From Isoetes taiwanensis (taxonomy: Eukaryota > Streptophyta > Lycopodiopsida > Isoetales > Isoetaceae): DNA of 64,000 nucleotides. How positions within the stretch are numbered: position 1 is the stretch's first letter; each line of letters starts with the position of its first letter. Positions 21,654 to 34,200 of this stretch are shown here, one piece after another. Made by a program: the position numbers and the translations under genes. The notes beneath the pieces are model-generated. The model was given only the letters and a program-made list of their open reading frames with translations, was not told the DNA's origin and made no database searches. Location of the stretch: assembly GCA_021234155.1 (NCBI GenBank), contig JAJEKV010000031.1, positions 1,355,614 through 1,419,613 of the forward strand, read 5' to 3'.

Positions 21654-24343
21654 GGCTGGGCGAAAGTGGATATGAGACCACATCCAAGCGTACGTAATTG
21701 GCGACATCAAGAGTCATTGCGGCTAGCAGAAATAGAATACATCGAGCAATATGGTACAAACATCGGCACAACATATGATGAAGAGTACAACATCGAAGAG
21801 GACGAGCACAACGATGAAGACGACGAGCACAACGATGAAGACGACGTCGGCCACATGGAGGTTGAGGAACCCATGGCCGATATGTTAGATGCGTTCGACC
21901 CGATCTTCGACAACGACCTCGGCGAAGAAGCAAATACTCCTATTGGCGATCATGAAGATTTATTGGAGGAGGCACAAAGTATTATATGTAGGGGCAACAG
22001 TATCTAGATTGGCAACATCTTTATTGATATTAAACCTTCAAGCCAAATTCAAATGGAGCAACGCCAGCGTTACGGCTTTGTTACAGTAAGTACACTTGAA
22101 ATCACCAAGTTAATTGAATTCGTGATTGAATGAATGTATCCGTAAACAAAGACTTCATGCAGGTTATTACAAGAGAAAATACTTCCACAAGGGAACACTA
22201 TACCTAGGAGCCGCGATGAAATAAAAAACATATTGGCAAGTAGTGGTTTGGGATACCATAGGATTCATGCTTGTCCAAATGATGACATGGTATATTATCC
22301 AAATGACATCTACAAGGACACAAAGGTACAATGCAGACGCCAAGGGAAAGACCGTCCCGATAAAGGTGGTTCGCTACTTTCCATTGATCCCGCGCATAAA
22401 GCTATTGTTTCGATGTGAGTCTCTAGCTTCGCTCATGGGTTGGTGTGCTGCTAATGCGTCAAGTGACAATATGCTTCGTGTGGTTAGTGACTGCAAGCAA
22501 TGGAAGCATATTGATGAAACATGGCCAGAATTTGGAAGTGAGCCACGAAATCTCAGATTAGGTCTGGCAACGGATGGCGTTAATCCTTATGGACGCCAGT
22601 CGGCCGCATGGTCAACGTGGCCAGTGGTGTTAATCAACTACAATCTACCCCCATGGTTGCTAATGAAGACTAGCCATTTAATGGTTGTCTTACTAGTACC
22701 AGGACCTAAAAAGCCAGATACACTAGATCCATACCTCAAAATAGTTATTGATGAACTTTTGGTACTGTGGAGTGTAGGTATTGAAGTTTATGATGTCTCA
22801 AGAGAACTCCATGCGGAACAAAGATTTACCTTGAGAGCAATCCTGATGTGGACAACGAGTGATTGGCCCGGTTTGTATGAAATCTCCGGACTCCAAGTGT
22901 CTGGATATGCTGCATGCCACTTGTGTGGATTTGAACAATTGAATTCACGCCGGTCAACGGCATTGCACAAGAATGTCTATGCAAACTTGTGAGATTCCTA
23001 CCACTTGAAAATCGACTTCGATACGTAGGCCCAAGAGACAAACATTGCACTGAAGAACCTCCCAAAAGGTTGACAATGAAAGATTGGGGTAACCAATGGG
23101 ATGCCGCAAACAAAGAAAAAAAAAGTCATGAGAAGGACAAACAAGTCAGGGGAATGAAGTGGAAATCATCCTTCTTCCTTCTACCATATTGGACAGAATT
23201 GAAGATCCATCATCTTCTTGATCCTATGCATATCTTCAAAAATGTTTCGTCGTCCATTTGGAGGCACGTCACAGGACGTAAGGACACAGATGCAGCGCGG
23301 GAGGATCTACAAGAAGCTGGATCGAAGGCTAAAGCATGGCTAAATGTAGAAGAAGGAACAAGGCCACAGGTCGATTGGATCGTGCCTAGAAAAGGTATGA
23401 AGCTCGTTCGAGATGCGATCAAGGCTATAAAGACTCCGACGGGATATATGCATTCGTTGCGTAACTGTTTTTCGAACGAAGGGGAGTTAACAGGGTTGAA
23501 ATCCCACGATTGGCATAAGATGTTGCAGGTATGCTTCGTTCATTATCGTTAGTTTACATTGTATGTTACAAGTACTTCGAACGCAACATAATTGCATTCG
23601 ACATGTGCAGTTTGTTATGCCTATTGTTCTAAGAGGTCGTCTCGCTGACGGTCCACTACGTGCAATATGTCTCCTATCAGAGTTTTCTAGGTTCGTACAG
23701 ATTTTGAAATCACTTTATTTGACTTGATTTTGAACTCTCACAATTTGTTTTTCTTTCCTATTGACATGTAGATGGATTACAAAAAAAGAGATTCCAACAA
23801 TAGAAATTGCAGACATGCGAACTAAGGTGGTTGAAGCATGTTGTATGCTCGAGAAAGAATTCCCAACGAGTTTCTTAGACATACAAACTCACCTATTAGT
23901 TCACTTAGTGGACGAAGTGGAGCTTGCAGGCCCGAGAGTCATTATTCTATGTCACCGAGTTCTTATCTACACCCCAATGCTCCACGATTATGGACCGATG
24001 AAGACAACCCGACTATAATTGGAGAAGTTCCCGATGGAAGACCGCAGAGCAAATTTTTCACAATAGAGGAACAAGCGAAAGTCGATAAGTTTCTCATCTA
24101 CAACTCCACTCACATGGAGAAATGGATAAAAAGGTACGATGAAGCAAAAACAAAAAGAGATGATGAGAGAAGACGCTATCGACAAAAGTATCGCAAACAA
24201 CCATTTCCAGTCGATCTAGAGGCTATGCCAAGTGATATAAACAAAATTTGGTTGTCCCAACAACTAGAGGCGGCAAGGGAACGCGGCGAACATGTTTCTA
24301 GTGAAGAATTGGCATATACTAAAGGCGTGTCTGCGTGTGTAAG
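21654..24343 (+). pseudogene. CACTA-A tnp2 transposase
   Basis: Exons: 21654-22085 (acidic N-terminus, then ADMLDAFDPIF), 22163-23528, 23611-23690 and 23772 onward, with clean GT-AG borders (for example GTAAGT at 22086 and GCAG at 22159-22162). Key tnp2 motifs: HACPNDDMVYYPND, IKVVRYFPLIPRIKLLF, NLRLGLATDGVNPYG with a catalytic-type Asp, WPVVLINYNLPPWLLMK, HHLLDPMHIFKNV with the second Asp, and GLKSHDWHKMLQ. The DUF4218-like part (LEKEFPTSFLDIQTHLLVHL) is cut short and followed by a typical C-terminal linker. Single-base shifts near 22000, 22320, 22988 and 23930 break the frame. Whether these are real or assembly errors is open. Confidence 0.88.
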
Positions 24344-24930
24344 TGCAACTTTATATATAGTTATCATTTTCCTTTGTTATTTTGAACGCTTTGTTTTCTT
24401 TCTTTATAGTATAATTCATATGCATCAATGTGGTCTTCTGGTGCTCACTTCCGACGGAAAAAAACCGGATGAAGGAAAACGACTTATGATTGTGGCATAT
24501 CGGCAAAGTTTAATACAGGTTTGCCGACCGGTAGTGCGGACCTAAATCCAAATAAGCAATGTTGGAATGGATTGGAACTATTAAGACTATCATTGAGGTC
24601 GATGTCGGTAGCGTATTCAAAGCAATGTTGTTTGATGTAGAATGGTTTGATCTTGTATGTACTGGTGCTCATGCCACGATACGCAAAGATCATAGTGGTT
24701 TGTATTCACTAGATTCGACTCGTCGATATCGTGGTCAAGACACGCCATTCGAGGGTTGAGCAATGTGAACAAGTATGTTTACTTAGATTTGATAAATTTT
24801 ATATATCACGAATAATAAATGAGCTAATGTAATAGAGGTTTTGTAGGTCACCTTCATTCCATCCTTTGCAAGATACTTGGTGGTTTGTAATTCCATGTAA
24901 GGCTCGCCCCCACAATATTTGAGGGCCAAG
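24344..24930 (+). pseudogene. CACTA-A DUF4216-like C-terminal part
   Basis: After an intron-like AT-rich stretch, the frame reads SSGAHFRRKKTDEGKRLM-like sequence and then, at about 24570, IKTIIEVDVGSVFKAMLFDVEWFDL, followed near 24855 by DTWWFVIPCKARP. The YYG-type II-EL/V...VLFKCDWFDV and D-WWVV-KPRD pattern is the DUF4216 domain that closes plant CACTA tnp2 proteins. It is broken by stops and at least one intron or shift. Confidence 0.65.
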
Positions 24931-25300
24931 AAGAGATGATATCGAATATGGAGGCTAGACTATTTTTATGATATGAGACCACCATTGTTTGAACTTGCAA
25001 TTTGTATTAATATTATATTTTTTCACATATGAATAAGAAAATACTTTGACACAATCATTTGTGTATACTATAGGCAACAATAATATTGCAACTTCCATAA
25101 GCAATTTCTTCCACGCGGGCTCCAACATATGGCACCTAGACATTCCGGACATAAGGGTGAAGTCCAATCGCCTGACTGCCCGAATAGCCTCTACCCTCTT
25201 TGGAGAAATTGACCCTTGGTCCGTCTCTTGGGGTATGGCCTCTACCCTCCCTTGAGGCCTCCACGCAAAGTCCTGGACTCGTTCGAATTGGTCCCTAGGG
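24931..25300. other. Spacer between transposase and tandem array
   Basis: Probable 3' untranslated region of the transposase unit, AT-rich up to about 25080, then a GC-richer stretch leading into the array. No gene or known motif is seen. Confidence 0.5.
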
Positions 25301-28300
25301 CAAAACCGACCTTGTAACTTGCTCCCTAGGGTAATTTCGCCATTCCGGACGATTTGGCAGGGTCGATTTGCCATTCCGGAGCCTCCCCGGTGCCCGAACG
25401 ACAAGACACTGCGGTTTCTACAAGGCCGACCTCAGGACGCCCCGCGGTTTGACAAGTTCTCCCGGACCAATCTGGAATCTTTTGGGCCTTCCCGAAGAGG
25501 GGCCCCTGAATGGAGGATCCAACGGTCGGATAGGGGAACCGGGCTCCGGGAGGGTGGTCATTAGCGTGCAGCCCCCCGGGGGAGCGCTGCCAGGAAGGGC
25601 TGCCTCGGGAACTTTTTTGGATCCCGCCTCTTGGGGTCCGGACTCTCCCCTCTTGTGAGGGCCTCGTTTGACTTGGGGAAGGGTGCCAGCTCGGTTGCCC
25701 TGCAACGGGCTGCCCCACCGCTCTAATGCTAACCCTTTGACCTAGACCTTCTCCCAAAATTTGAAAATTGGGTTGTGTCTTTGAGATGGATTAGGAATCC
25801 ACCAAAAATCAGAATTTATTTTAGCACAATGCATTAATTATGAATTTATGAATGTCTTGCCATTGCAAAAGTGCCCCCGACTTCTACTTGCCACATCGGA
25901 GGAGGACATGCCCAAACTCCGCTCCGTCCGGTTCCCTTGCTCCGTGATTCTCTACGGCTGCATCTTCTCGGCCGGTCCCAAGTGCAGCAGACCAAGTCTA
26001 GGCCCCAAAACACAAACCCTTCTAGGAACACGGCAACCCACGGGGTTTCGTTTTGGAGGCCCTCTCCTTGTCGGATTCGGGCGGGACCTTGCGCCGTGAC
26101 TTAAGTGGAGTGGGGGTGTTGGCCGCCAGCACGGACCCTAAAAATCCCGGGAGGCGCTTGCCTCAAATTTCCTCTCCCAAGGCCACTGGGGCCGGACCAG
26201 GCGACCTCCCTCTCGGAATCGCGATTTGGCTCGCCAATGGACTCGAACGTCGACATTGCCACAGGGGACCAAGTTCGTGGCAGAAGACCACCCGACCTCC
26301 AAGAAGCGCCAAAGTAGCTCACTTCCATCACACTCGTAGTCAATTGGCCTGGGATGTGGATCACGGATATCTTGTCGTGGAGGGCATGAGTGTTTCTTTC
26401 TTTTGCAAAACCGACCTTGTAACTTGCTCCCTAGGGTAATTTAAGCCATTCCTGACGATTTGGCGGTTCAATTTGCCATTCCTGAGCCTCCCGTGCTGAA
26501 CGACAAGACACCTACGGTTTCTACAAGGCCGACCTCGGGGCCGCCCAAGGTTTGACAAGTTCTCCGGACCGATCTGGAATCTTTTGGGCCTTCCCAAGAG
26601 GGGCCCCTGAAGGAGGATCAACGGTGGGATAGGGGAACCGGGCTCGGGAGGATGGTCATTAGCGTCTGGCCCCCGGAGAGCGGCTGCCGGGAAGGGCCGC
26701 CTCAGGGAACTCCTCTTGGGGTCCGGACTCTCCCCTCTTGTGAGGGATCCCCGCAAGGTCCCCGGCCTCGTTTGACTTGGGGGAAGGGTGCCAGCTTCGG
26801 TTGCCCCCGCAACGGGCTGCCCCACCGCTCTAATGCTAAACCCTTTGACCTAGACCTTCTCCAGAAAATTTGAAAATTGGGTTGTGTGTCGGAGATGGAT
26901 TAGAAATCCAAATGGCAAAAATCAGAATTTATTTTCAGTACAATGCATTAATTATGAATTTATGAATGTCTTGCCCTTTGCAAAAGCGCCCCCGACTTCT
27001 ACTTGCCACATCGGGAGGAGGACAGGCTCAAACTCCGCTCCGCCGGTTCCCCTTGCTCCGTATTCTCGGCTGCGGCTTCTCGGCCCAGTCCCAAGTGCAA
27101 TGACCAAGTCTCGCCCCCAAAACACAAACCCTTCTAGAACCTGCAACCCACGGGGTTTACGTTTTGGAGGCCCTCTCCTTGTCCGATTCTGGGACCTTTG
27201 CTGTGACTTAAATGGAGTGGGGGTGTTGACGCCTTGAGCACGGACCCTAAAATCCCCCTAAGTCGCTTGCCTTAAATTTCCTCTCCCAAGGCCCTGGGGC
27301 CGGACGAGGCGACCTCCCTCTCCTGGAATCGGGATTTGGCTCTGCCCAATGGACTCGAAACGTCGACATTGCCACAGGGACCAAGTTCCCGTGGGCCGGA
27401 AGACCACCCGACCTCCAAGAAGCCAAAGTAGCTCACTTCCATCACACTCGTAGTCAATTGGCCTAGGATGTGGATCACGGGATCTTGTCGTGGAGGGCAT
27501 GAGTGTTTCTTTCTTTTACAAAACCGACCTTGTAACTTGCTCCCTAGGGTAATTTCGCCATTCCGGACGATTTGGCGGTTCAATTTGCCATTCAGGAGCC
27601 TCCCGTGCGAACGACAAGACATCTGCCGGTTTCTACAAAGTAACCTCGGGGCGCCCGCTGATTTTGACAAGTTCTCCCGACCGATCTGAATCTTTTGGGC
27701 CTTCCCTTCAAGAGGGGCCCCGAATCGGAGGATCCAACGGTTGGATAGGGGAACTGGGCTCGGGAGGATGGTCATTAGCGTCTGAGCCCAGGAGCGCCGC
27801 CAGAAGGGCTGCCTCGGGGAACTCCTCGCCTCTTGGGGTCCTGGACTCTCCCCTCTTGGAGGGATCCCCGCAAGGTCCTGGCCTCGTTTGACTTGGGGAA
27901 GGGTGCCCTCGGTTGCCACCAACCCGCTGCCCTGACCGTTCTAATGCTAAACCCTTTGACCTAGACCTTCTCCAAAAATTTCAAAATTGGGTCAGTGCCG
28001 GAGATGGATTAGAAATCGGTAGCAAAAAATCAGAATTTATTTTCGTACAATGCATTAATTATGAATTTATGAATGTCTTGCCACTGCCAAAAAGCCCCCC
28101 CCACTTCTACTTGCCACATCGGGGAGGAGGACAGGCTCAAACTCCGGCTCCGCCAGGTTCCCCTTGCTCCAGTATTCTCGGCTGCAGCTTCTCGGCCAGG
28201 TCCCAAGTGCAGCAGACCAAGTCTCGGCCCCAAAACACAAACCCTTCTAGAACCCGCAACCCACGGGGTTTTACGTTTTGGAGGCCCTCTCCTTGTCGAT

Positions 28301-31300
28301 TGGCGGAACCTTGCCGTGACTTGACGTGGAGTGGGGGTGTTGACGCCTTGAGCACGGACCCTAAAATCCCCCCCGAAGCCGCCCGAATTTCCTCTCCCCA
28401 AGGCCACAGGGACCGGACGGGCGACCTCCCTCTCCGAATTCGCGATTTGGCTCTTCCAATGGACTCGAACGTCGACATTGCCACAGGGACCAAGTTCCGT
28501 GGGGCCAGAAGACCACCCGACCTCCAAGAAGCGCCAAAGTAGCTCACTTCCATCACACTTTCGTAGTCAATTGGCCTAGGATGTGGATGCGGGATCTTGC
28601 CGTCGAGGGCATGAGTGTTTCTTTCTTTTGCAAAACCGACCTTGTAACTTGCTCCCTAGGGTAATTTCGCCATTCGGACGATTTGGCGGGTCGATTTGCC
28701 ATTCCTGAGCCTCCTCCCGGTGCCCGACAAGACAACTGGGTTTCTACAAGGCCAGACCTCGGGCGCCCACGGTTTGACAAGTTCTCCCGGGACCCGATCT
28801 GGAATCTTTTGGGCCTTCCCGAAGGGGGCCCCGAATCGGAGGATCCAACGGTCCGGATAGGGGAACCGCTCCGGGAGGGTGGTCATTAGCGTGCAGCCCA
28901 GGGAGCCGCCGGGGAAGGGCTGCCTCGGAACTTTTTTGATCCCCGCCTCTTGGGGTCCTGACTCTCCCCTCTTGTGAGGGATCCCCGCAAGGTCCTGGCC
29001 TCGTTTGACTTGGGAAGGGTGCCAAATCGGTTGCCCCGCAATGGGCTGCCCCGACCGCTCTAATGCTAAACCCTTTGACCTAGACCTTCTCAAAAATTTC
29101 AAAATTGGGCTGTGTCTTTGGAGATGGATTAGGAATCCAGCTGGCAAAAAATCAGAATTTATTTTCAGACAATGCATTAATTGTGAATTTATGAATGTCT
29201 TGCCAATGCCAAAGCCCCAACTTCTACTTGCCACATCGGGAGGAGGACAGGCCCAAACTCCGGCCCGTCAGTTCCCCTTGCTCCGTATTCTTAGGCTGCC
29301 TTCCGGCCGTGTCCCAAGTGCAATGCACCAAGTCTCGGCCCCCAAAATGCAAACCCTTCTAGAACACGGCAACCCACGGGGTTTACGTTTTGAGGCCCTC
29401 TCCTTGTCGGTCGGGCGGGACCTTGCGTGCGTGACTTGACGTGGAGTGGGGGTGTTGGCGCCAGAGCACGGACCCTAAAATCCCCCTCTCAGAAGGCGCT
29501 TGCCCAATTTCCTCTCACCAAGGCCACCCGGGGGCCAGCGACAGGCGACCTCCCTCTCCCAATCGCGATTTGGCTCTTCCCGATGGACTCGAGCGTCGAC
29601 ATTGCCCTGGGGACCAAGTTCCGTGGCGGAAGACCACCCGACCTCCAAGAAGCGCCAAGTAGCTCACTTCCATCACACTTTCGTAGTCAATTGGCCTAGG
29701 ATGTGGATCGCGGGGATCTTTGTCGTGGAGGGCATGAGTGTTTCTTTCTTTTGCAAAACCGACCTTGTAACTTGCTCCCTAGGGTAATTTTGCCATTCCT
29801 GACGATTTGGCGTGGGTCGATTTGCCATTCCCGAGCCTCCCGGTGCGAACGACAAGACATCATGCGGTTTCTGAGGCCGACCTCGGGGCCTTGGGTTTGA
29901 CAAGTTCTCGGGACCGATCTGGAATCTTTGGGCCTTCAGAAGAGGGGCCCCGAGCGGAGGATCCAACGGTCCGGATAGGGGAACCGGGCTCCGGAGGATG
30001 GTCATTAGCGTCAGCCCCCCAGAGGAGGCGGGAAAGAAGGGCTGCCTCGAACGCTTTTGGATCCCGCCTCTTGGGGTCCTGACTCTCCCCTCTTGTGAGG
30101 GGATCCTCGCAAGGTCCCGGCCTCGTTTGACTTGGGGAGGGTGCCATTCGGTTGCCACACCGCGGGCTGCCCCCTGACCGTTCTAATGCTAACCCTTTGA
30201 CCTAGACCTTCTCCGAAAATTTCGAAATTGGGCTGTGTCTTTGGAGATGGATTAGGAATCCGGTGGCAAAAATCAGAATTTATTTTTCGTACAAATGCAT
30301 TAATTGCGAATTTATGAATGTCTTGCCCTTTGCAAAAGCGCCCCCGACTTCTACTTGCCACATCGGGAGGAGGGCGGGCCCAAACTCCGCTCCGTCCCGG
30401 TTCCCCTTGCTCCGTATTCTCGGCTGCATCTTCGGCCCGTCCCCCAAGTGCACCAGACAAGTCTCGGCCCCCAAAACGCAAACCCTTCTAGAACACGGCA
30501 ACCCACGGGGTTTTACGTTTTGGAGGCCCTCTCCTTGTCGTCGGTCGGTGGGGACCTTGCGCCAGTGACTTGACGTGGAGTGGGGGTGTTGGCCGCCGAG
30601 CACGGACCCTAAAATCCCCCTAAGCTGCTTGCCCCTAATTTCCTCTCCCCAAGGCCACAGGGGCCGGACGGGCGACCTCCCTCTCCCAATCGCGATTTGG
30701 CTCTGCCAATGGACTCAAACGTCGACATTGCCCCGGGGACCAAGTTCCATGGGCCGGAAGACCACCCGACCTCCAAGAAGCGCCAAAGTAGCTCACTTCC
30801 ATCACACTCGTAGTCAATTGGCCTAGGATGTGGATGCGGGATACCGGCCGTGGAGGGCATGAGTGTTTCTTTCTTTTGCAAAACCGACCTTGTAACTTGC
30901 TCCCTAGGGTAATTTTGCCATTCCTGATGATTTGGCGGGGTCGATTGCCATTCGGAGCCTCCCCGGTGCTTCGAACGACAAGACAACTGCGGTTTCTACA
31001 AGGTTTACCTCTCGGGGCCCCCCGTTTGACAAGTTCTCCGACCGATCTGGAATCTTTTGGGCCTTCCCCAAGAGGGCCCCCGAACGGAGGATCCAACTGG
31101 CCGGATAGGGGAACCGGGCTCCTGGGAGGGTGGTCATTAGCGTCAGGCCCCGGAGCCTGCCCGGGGAAGGGCTGCCTCGGAACTTTTTGATCCCGCCTCT
31201 TGGGGTCCTGACTCTCCCCTCTTGTGAGGGATCCCCGCAAGGTCCTGGCCTCGTTTGACTTGGGAAGGGTGCCGCCAGCTTCGGTTTCCACAGAACGGGG

Positions 31301-32864
31301 GCTGCCCGGCCGCTTCTAATGCTAACCCTTTGACCTAGACCTTTTCAAAATTTGAAAATTGGGTTGTGTCTTTGAGATGGATTAGGAATCCAGCCGCAAA
31401 AAATCAGAATTTATTTTAGTACAATGCATTAATTCTGCGAATTTATGAATGTCTTGCCATTTAAAAGCCCCCGACTTCTACTTGCCACATCGGGAGGAGG
31501 GACAGGCCCAAACTCCGCTCCGTCCGGTTCCCCTTGCTCCGTATTCTTGGCTGCGGCTTCTCGGCCGGGTCCCAGTGCAACAGACCAAGTCTCGGCCCCA
31601 AAACACAAACCCTTCTAGAACACGGCAACCCACGGGTTTACGTTTTGGAGGCCCTCTCCCTTGTCGGTCGGGGGGGACCTTGCTTGTGTGACTTGACGTG
31701 GAGTGGGGGTGTTGGCCTTGAGCACGGGACCCTAAAATCCCCCGAAGTCGCTTGCCCCCGAATTTCCTCTCCCCAAGGCCACGGGGGCCGGACGGGCGAC
31801 CTCCCCTCCAGAATCGCGATTTGGCTCTGCCAATGGACTCGGAACGTCGACATTGCCCTGGGGACCAAGTTCCGTGGCCAGAAGACCATCCGACCTCCAA
31901 GAAGCGCCAAAGTAGCTCACTTCCATCACACTTCGTGAATAATTGGCCTTAGGATGTGGATCACGGGATCTTGTCGTGGAGGGCATGAGTGTTTCTTTTC
32001 TTTTCAAAACCGACCTTTGTAACTTGCTCCTAGGGTAATTTCGCCATTCCTGCATTTGGCCGGGTCGATTTGCCATTCCTGAGCCTCCCCGTTCCGAACG
32101 ACAAGACACTGCTGTTTCTACAAGGCCTAATTCCTCAGACGCCAAGTTTTTGACAAGTTCTCCTGACCATCTGGAATCTTTTGGGCCTTCCCAAGAGGGG
32201 CCCCTCGAATCCAGGATCCAACGGTTGCCGGATAGGGGAACCTGGACTCGGAGGGTGGTCATTAGCGTCACGGGAGCTGCAGAAGGGCTGCCTCGGGAAC
32301 ATTTTGGATCCCGCCTCTTGGGGTCCTGACTCTCCCTCTTGTGAGGGATCCCCAAGGTCCCCGGCCTCGCTTGACTTGGGGAGGGTGCCACCTCGGTTCC
32401 CGCCCGGGCTGCCCCGACCATTCTAATGCTAACCCTTTGACCTAGACCTTCTCCTAAAAATTTCGAAATTGGGCTATGTCTTTGGAGATGGATTAGGAAT
32501 CCAGTGGCAAAAAAATCAGAATTTATTTTCGTACAATGCATTAATTGCTTAATTTATGAATGTCTTGCCATTGCAAAAGCGTCCCCCTCGACTTCTGCTT
32601 GCCACATCGGGAGGAGGACAGGCCCAAACTCCGCCTCCGTCAGTTCCCCTTGCTCAGTATTCTCGGCTGCGGCTTCTGGTCCAGGTCCCGGTGCAACAGA
32701 CACCAAGTCTAGAAGCCCCCAAAACGCAAACCCTTCTAGAACCCCGCAACCCACGGGTTTACGTTTTGGAGGCCCTCTCCTTGTCAGATTCGGGCGGGAC
32801 CTTGAACCGTGACTTGACGTGGAGTGGGGGTGTTGACGCCAGAGCACGGACCCTAAAATCCCCG
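25301..32864. repeat. Tandem array of ~1.1-kb GC-rich repeats (about 6.8 copies)
   Basis: Units begin at the marker CAAAACCGACCTTGTAACTT at 25301, 26406, 27519, 28631, 29754, 30879 and 32005 (slightly varied in the last), giving periods of 1105, 1113, 1112, 1123, 1125 and 1126 bp. The last unit stops at about 32864. Other fixed landmarks in each unit are CCCTTTGACCTAGACCTTCT, ACTTCTACTTGCCACATCGG, AACCCTTCTAGAAC and CGTCGACATTGCC. No frame stays open across copies on either strand, and copies differ mainly by 1-4 base indels in C/G-rich spots, so it does not look coding. It is far richer in GC than its surroundings and is confined to the CACTA element. Confidence 0.93.
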
Positions 32865-33486
32865 AGATTCTAATTCTCGTGGCCTGCAATGCAGCTCCCG
32901 CTTAGTGACCATGTCACGGTTAATTTCTCAAAAGAAAGGAACTAGGATATACACCATTTATGTTGTCTTTATCTAAGCCATGCAACAGAATAATATTTTG
33001 GCGTTCCACCCTTATCTCCATCTTCAATACTTGACATACTTGGCTTTGACTGTCATCATCTAGGCAAGAATCTGCTCCATCCTTTTCTTTCTCTACTCTT
33101 TGGTTTTGATTGTCATCAACTATCTCAGCATTATCTAAGCCATGAGTTAAATTCGAGCTCCTAACCCTACCCCAAGAGACGGACCCCATCGAACGCAACC
33201 AATTCGTCGATATGTCCGTGAGATTGCACATTCCAATTTGAGCATAGGATCTTCAGATTTTGCAATGCTTAATCATATGCAAGAGGAGATGCTGCTATTC
33301 CCACTTCAATCCAAGACCAGAGCCTATCTAACAATAACATCCTTAGATTGAATATGAGAATATAAGTATAAGAAATGCTAGAACAAAAGATAACTGATTA
33401 TAAAGATCCAAAACTTGAACAAAATACTCAAATATTCTCAAATACTTATCCAATGTCGCTCAAATACTATGATTAGAGTACAAATA
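32865..33486 (-). other. Region after the array; weak minus-strand frame
   Basis: A minus-strand frame at 32920-33231 (103 codons) has an acidic, Asn/Gln-rich middle (NAEIVDDNQNQRVEKEKDG) and two related segments (HGLDNAEIVDDN and HGLDKDN). It could be a 3' exon of the small gene at 33487-33828. I recognise no domain. The rest is AT-rich and empty. Confidence 0.3.
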
Positions 33487-33828
33487 TCACGCAAAAATGT
33501 CGAGATCGTCGTGAGGTTGCCTCAAAGGTGGAAGAGGAACAACCTCACACTCAATGTCGCCAAGACATCCAATAATGCCTTCAAAGAAATTCAGCTCATT
33601 ACATAATTTGCCAACTTCTCTCCAAATACCGACGGCAAAGATATCGTGCAAGCTATTGTATTCATCTCTCTTCTTCTTCAACAAATCTAGCCGGTCTTCT
33701 ATTTCCTCTAATGCTTCATCTTCGATGGCGTGATAGTTCCCCGGAGGATTTCGACGCCACTGGCACACCATCAACCATACTCAAACGCCTTTTCCAATGG
33801 CGTTATTCGTGATAGTAGGGCGAGGCAT
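33487..33828 (-). pseudogene. Small charged coiled-coil-like protein gene, minus strand
   Basis: The ATG at 33828 opens MPRPTITNNAIGKGV, then an in-frame TGA (33784-33786). The same frame continues as VWLMVCQWRRNPPGNYHA, EDEALEEIEDRLDLLKKKRD (a likely coiled coil) and on to a stop at 33487. An alternative Met at 33774 would give an intact 95-residue product. A CT-rich leader lies upstream (33830-33960). It is read towards the array and is divergent from the second CACTA head. No family is recognised. A small TNPA-type accessory protein is possible but unproven. Confidence 0.4.
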
Positions 33829-34090
33829 CCCCGTGATCCTCACATTAGAAAGAGCTACAAATAAGGGGCGAAGAACGATAATGAACAAGGAGTGATTGCA
33901 GAGAAAGGAAATACAAAATGTAACCTTAGATCGCTCCAAAGACGCCTGGGATGCTTGCTAGAACTAGATGTGAAGCGGCCAAGCTCTTGTTGCCTCAACC
34001 AAGAATATTTGAAGCCGCTAGGGTTTTGGATGTCAGGGTTTTTGCTTCAATTCGAACCTTTGTAGGTACAATTAACTTTTTTTTTTTTTT

Positions 34091-34200
34091 GGCCAACGTC
34101 GATATTGACCGTTTTGTCGGTATATCCGTCGATCATCGACGTTTATACTGAACGTCGATTATCGACGTCGCGACGTCGATCATCGACGTTGCTCTGTAAT
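34091..34200. repeat. Second internal CACTA head: subterminal repeats
   Basis: Contains CGTCGATCATCGACG twice and CGTCGATTATCGACG once, beginning GGCCAACGTCGATATTGACC. That aligns with GGGATCAACGTCGATAATTG just inside the left end at 18994. The CACTACAA terminus itself is replaced by a run of 14 T (34077-34090). It is a truncated CACTA left end in the same orientation as the outer element. Confidence 0.75.

Noticed and set aside
25326-31291. Many open frames of 70-220 codons in the tandem array, both strands
   Set aside because: They recur only because the repeat recurs, change frame between copies, and show no known motif. GC-rich repeats produce long chance frames.
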